Under the pieces are notes generated by a model. It was not told the DNA's origin. It worked only from the letters and a program-made list of their open reading frames with translations, and did not search any database. The position numbers and the translations under genes are program-made. A stretch of DNA of 5,235 nucleotides from JAWLCQ01 sp041687095. GTDB lineage: Bacteria > Planctomycetota > Phycisphaerae > SM23-33. Each line of letters starts with the position of its first letter. Position 1 is the stretch's first letter. The stretch is from positions 1 to 5,235 of the forward strand of contig JAWLCQ010000269.1 of assembly GCA_041687095.1 (NCBI GenBank), given 5' to 3'. Shown in pieces: positions 5,140-5,235 of the stretch.

Positions 5140-5235
5140 ATGAAGTACGCGTTCATGAGTTTCTCGACCCCCGAACTCTCCCTCCCCGACATGCTCGCCT
5201 TGGCGAAGGAGCTGGGGTACGACGGCATCGAGCCG
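5140..5235 (+). CDS. Sugar phosphate isomerase/epimerase-like TIM-barrel protein, N-terminal 32 residues only
   Basis: The ATG at 5140 opens a frame that is intact to the window end. The residues KYAFMSFSTPELSLPDMLAL and then AKELGYDGIEP match the first strand, first helix and second strand of xylose-isomerase-like (AP endonuclease 2 type) TIM barrels, in which the GYDGIE turn is typical. Such proteins are usually metal-dependent sugar isomerases, epimerases or inosose-type dehydratases in the cytoplasm; the metal ligands lie beyond the window, so the exact reaction cannot be named. Only two of 32 codons end in A or T, as in the core genes and unlike hicBA just upstream. It may be read from the hicBA promoter, or from one within hicA, since only ten bases separate them. 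Confidence 0.7.
   Translation, partial: MKYAFMSFSTPELSLPDMLALAKELGYDGIEP

Noticed and set aside
4512..5228. Minus-strand frames of 187-238 codons across hicBA.
   Set aside because: They run antisense to two confidently identified genes, lack ribosome binding sites and recognisable domains, and are explained by base composition.

Overview
The window is high-GC bacterial DNA. The main genes have third codon positions that are almost always G or C: by hand count, 129 of 136 codons in the gene at 3530-3940. A very large secreted glycoside-hydrolase-like protein, a pair of small uncharacterised membrane proteins, a TIM-barrel sugar isomerase/epimerase start and GGGTGCCACGG-type palindromic repeats together suggest a member of the Planctomycetota (perhaps Phycisphaerae-like) or a related PVC/Armatimonadota-type environmental lineage. 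That assignment is an inference from gene style; no marker gene is present.

Layout. On the minus strand, 3266 down to 1 encodes the first 1088 residues of an exported, multidomain protein of the GH123-like/DUF6067 type. It has a signal peptide, a CBM9-like N-terminal domain, beta-sandwich regions and a C-terminal TIM-barrel-like region, and its 3' end lies outside the window. A divergent intergenic region (3267-3529) holds its ribosome binding site, a weak promoter candidate and a compact structured repeat (3397-3476) with inverted ends and three internal palindromes. This repeat is nested in a longer imperfect inverted repeat flanked by near-identical direct repeats. On the plus strand, two overlapping genes (3530-3940 and 3933-4442) encode small three-helix membrane proteins of unknown function, probably translationally coupled.

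The next gap (4443-4696) is mostly filled by a 182-bp element with perfect 31-bp inverted ends, each end itself a hairpin. It shares its terminal sequence with the first repeat. A hicB-hicA type II toxin-antitoxin pair (4697-5129) follows immediately, and then, after 10 bases, the start of a sugar phosphate isomerase/epimerase-like gene (5140 to the window end).

How the genes relate. The hydrolase and the isomerase fit a carbohydrate-degrading lifestyle, but they are not in one operon here. hicBA has markedly lower third-position GC (about 62-70%) than its neighbours (about 94-95%), so it looks like an acquired cassette lodged between a repeat element and a metabolic gene that it may now be co-transcribed with. 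The most noteworthy non-coding signal is the repeat family: two differently built copies with a compensatory base-pair change in the shared hairpin.
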